A DNA stretch of 6,489 nucleotides from DATHGT01 sp035317605 (lineage in GTDB: Bacteria > Methylomirabilota > Methylomirabilia > Rokubacteriales > CSP1-6). The notes below the pieces were generated by a model. That model was not told the origin of the DNA. It was given only the letters and a program-made list of their open reading frames with translations, and made no database searches. A program made the translations under genes and the position numbers. Positions 4,650-6,489 of the stretch are shown here, one piece after another; within the stretch, counting starts at the first letter, position 1, and each line of letters starts with the position of its first letter. The stretch spans positions 1 through 6,489 of the forward strand of contig DATHGT010000207.1 in the NCBI GenBank assembly GCA_035317605.1. Reading direction: 5' to 3'.

Positions 4650-6489
4650 CTAATCGGCGATGGCCGCCGCCTCCGTGAAGGCGGCGAGCTGGTCGGGGAG
4701 GCCGAAGACGTGGACGGTGTCGCCGGGCCTGATGATCGTGTCCGCGGAGGGATGCAGGACCGCGGGCGCGCCGCGCCGCTCGATCGAGAGCACGGTCACG
4801 CCGAAGCGCTCGCGGATGCGGGCTTCGCGTAGAGACTGATCGGCGAGTCCGCCCGGAGCGATCACCACGCTCCGCACGCCCGGTAGGGTCTCGGCCGGCT
4901 GGTCGTCGCCGACCTCCATCGCGCGCCGGAACCGGTCGAGATAGTCGAGGACGGCGGCGCGGGGGACGGCGAGACGGCGGAGCGCGTGGCGGATCAGCGT
5001 CGATCCCGCCTCCAGCTCGGGCAGGATCACCTCGCTCGCTCCCGCGGCCAGCAAGCGGTCGCGGAACTCCACGGCGTGGGCGCGGGCGAGGATCGGGACG
5101 CAGGGGTTGATCTCGCGCAGGTGACCGACCGCGAGGTGGACGCGCGTGGCGTCCGGCAGCGCGATGACTGCGAGCGAGGCGCGCGCGGCGCCCGCCACTT
5201 CGAGGATATGGCGATTCGACGCGTCCCCATAGAGTGCGGGGATGCCGCGCGCGCGGAGGCCTCTCACGATCTCCGGATCGCGCTCGATGGCCACGTAGGG
5301 CCGGCCGAACGTCTCGAAGGCCTCGGCGACCGCGCTGCCGACCCGGCCGAATCCGCAGAGCACGATGTGATCGGCGAGCCCGGGCGGCGGCTCCGCCGCC
5401 GACACGGTGCCCCGCGCGAGCTGCCAGCGCCCGATCCAGCGCGGCACGATTCGCATGAGCGCGGCGTTGAGCAGGATCGTGATCAGCGAGGCGGCGAGGG
5501 TGGCGTTGTAGACGTCGTCGCCCACGTGGCCGGCGCCGCGCGCGACCTGGATGAGGATGAACGAGAACTCGCCGATCTGGGTGAGTCCGACGCCGACCAT
5601 CAGCGCGGTGGGCAGGGGATAGCCGAAGAGGCGCGTCACCCCGGTCCAGATCACGAAGTTGCCCACGACCACCAGCCCCACGATCGTGGCCAGCAGCGGG
5701 AAGTTCGCGAACACGCTCCACGGATTCATGAGCACGCCCACGGTGAGGAAGAACAGCGCCACGAAGACCTCGCGCAGCGGCAACAGGCGCGCGAGCGCGT
5801 GGTGGGCATAGTCCTGGTTGACGAGCAGGCCGGCCAGGAACGCTCCCAGCGCGAGCGAGAGCCCCACCGCCTGGGTGAGCGCCGCCGCGCCCACCGCGAG
5901 GGCCAGCGTCACCAGCAGGAAGATCTCCTCGTTGCGGGTGCGCGCGACCACGAGGAACACGCGGGGCATCACCTTGGCCGCCAGGTAGAGGAACGGCCCC
6001 AGGATCAGCGCGGCGCTGCCCAGGGCGCGCGCGACCGAGAAGAGGCGGGCCGCGTCCAGGGCGCCCAGGGTCGGGATCAAGACGATGAGCACGACCACCG
6101 CGATGTCCTCGACCAGCGCGATGCCGATCATCACGCGTCCGTGCCGCGAGTGCAGCTCGCCCCGGTCGATGAGCAGGCGGGCCATCACCATCGTGCTGGC
6201 CACGGAGATGACCATGCCCACCACGACGCCCTGGACCGTCGGCCAGCCGAGCAGCGCGCCGACCGCCGACGCGAGGGAGATCGAGAGCACCATGCCGAGC
6301 GGCGCGCCGACGATAGCCACCCACTTCACCCGCAGCAGGTCGCGCAGGGACAGCTCGATCCCGATCGAGAACATGAGCAGGATCACCCCGATTTCCGCGA
6401 ACAGCTCGAACCGGTGGACGTCGGTGACCGCGAGCCCGGGGGTGAACGGGCTCAGCAGGAGGCCGCCGAGCACGTAACCGAGGATCAGC
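4650..6489 (-). CDS. CPA2-family cation:proton antiporter with TrkA_N and TrkA_C domains (KefB/KefC/YbaL-like), 5' truncated
   Basis: 612 residues are visible, numbered from the first whole codon (6488-6486); the frame stays open to the window edge with LILGYVLGGLLLSPF, matching the conserved 'lGYllaGillGP' of TM1, so only a few dozen residues are missing. Residues 1 to about 355 are the Na_H_Exchanger membrane domain of 12-13 segments. It contains FAEIGVILLMFSIGIELS (30-47), VEDIAVV (126-132, D128 being the conserved ion-binding Asp), LGAFLAGLLVNQ, and GLTQIGEFSFIL (301-312). A Rossmann TrkA_N domain follows: HIVLCGFGRVGSAVAE with GFGRVG at 379-384, and E402 in VAIERDP, suggesting NAD(H) binding. 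TrkA_C spans about 538-607. Relatives exchange K+ or Na+ for H+ across the inner membrane, gated by nucleotides bound to the RCK-type domains. The ion cannot be decided here, and no KefF/KefG ancillary gene is seen. The TAG at 4652-4650 is not followed by a clear terminator hairpin. Confidence 0.93.
   Translation of the reverse strand, partial: LILGYVLGGLLLSPFTPGLAVTDVHRFELFAEIGVILLMFSIGIELSLRDLLRVKWVAIVGAPLGMVLSISLASAVGALLGWPTVQGVVVGMVISVASTMVMARLLIDRGELHSRHGRVMIGIALVEDIAVVVLIVLIPTLGALDAARLFSVARALGSAALILGPFLYLAAKVMPRVFLVVARTRNEEIFLLVTLALAVGAAALTQAVGLSLALGAFLAGLLVNQDYAHHALARLLPLREVFVALFFLTVGVLMNPWSVFANFPLLATIVGLVVVGNFVIWTGVTRLFGYPLPTALMVGVGLTQIGEFSFILIQVARGAGHVGDDVYNATLAASLITILLNAALMRIVPRWIGRWQLARGTVSAAEPPPGLADHIVLCGFGRVGSAVAEAFETFGRPYVAIERDPEIVRGLRARGIPALYGDASNRHILEVAGAARASLAVIALPDATRVHLAVGHLREINPCVPILARAHAVEFRDRLLAAGASEVILPELEAGSTLIRHALRRLAVPRAAVLDYLDRFRRAMEVGDDQPAETLPGVRSVVIAPGGLADQSLREARIRERFGVTVLSIERRGAPAVLHPSADTIIRPGDTVHVFGLPDQLAAFTEAAAIAD

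Noticed and set aside
4540..6324. A 594-codon - strand open frame overlapping the antiporter in another phase
   Set aside because: Arg/Pro-rich low-complexity translation; the antiporter frame carries all the conserved motifs.

Overview
The window comes from a GC-rich bacterium (about two thirds G+C by eye, with strong G/C preference at third codon positions). It carries a PF04392-type ABC substrate-binding protein, a tail fragment of a second one, and a Phd/YefM antitoxin. Large families of PF04392 proteins are common in soil and subsurface lineages such as Rokubacteria/Methylomirabilota and in some Proteobacteria. A Rokubacteria-like source is my best guess, but it is inference only and no marker gene is present.

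Layout, left to right. (1) Bases 1-207 hold the last 68 codons of a PDZ-domain protein, probably a DegP/HtrA-type periplasmic protease. (2) Bases 208-491 are intergenic. They contain a 13-bp hairpin, then a perfect 32-bp inverted repeat around a 100-base centre whose arms are G-quadruplex motifs, then a possible promoter with a 13-base palindrome. (3) On the + strand, a cation diffusion facilitator (CDF) metal exporter is followed after 9 bases by a fused SAF + UxaA-type sugar-acid dehydratase, in operon-like spacing. (4) On the - strand, converging on the dehydratase, are a 24-codon remnant of one PF04392 protein and then a complete PF04392 gene. The complete gene has a GTG start that coincides with the predicted +1 of a good sigma70-type promoter, so its mRNA may be leaderless. 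(5) Upstream of it on the same strand lie a probable broken RelE/ParE-type toxin and an intact Phd/YefM antitoxin. (6) The right end is filled by a CPA2 (Kef/YbaL-like) cation:proton antiporter with C-terminal TrkA_N and TrkA_C domains; its 5' end lies beyond the window.

The genes do not form one pathway. Two membrane transporters (metal/H+ and K+ or Na+/H+), a sugar-acid dehydratase and an orphan solute-binding protein without permease or ATPase sit together. Scars of gene loss lie at both ends of the binding-protein gene: a paralogue tail on one side and a toxin remnant in relatively AT-rich DNA on the other. No complete novel defence or mobile system is visible. The most unusual items are the 164-bp inverted-repeat element, the paralogue remnant whose core differs only at synonymous sites, and the leaderless promoter/operator arrangement.
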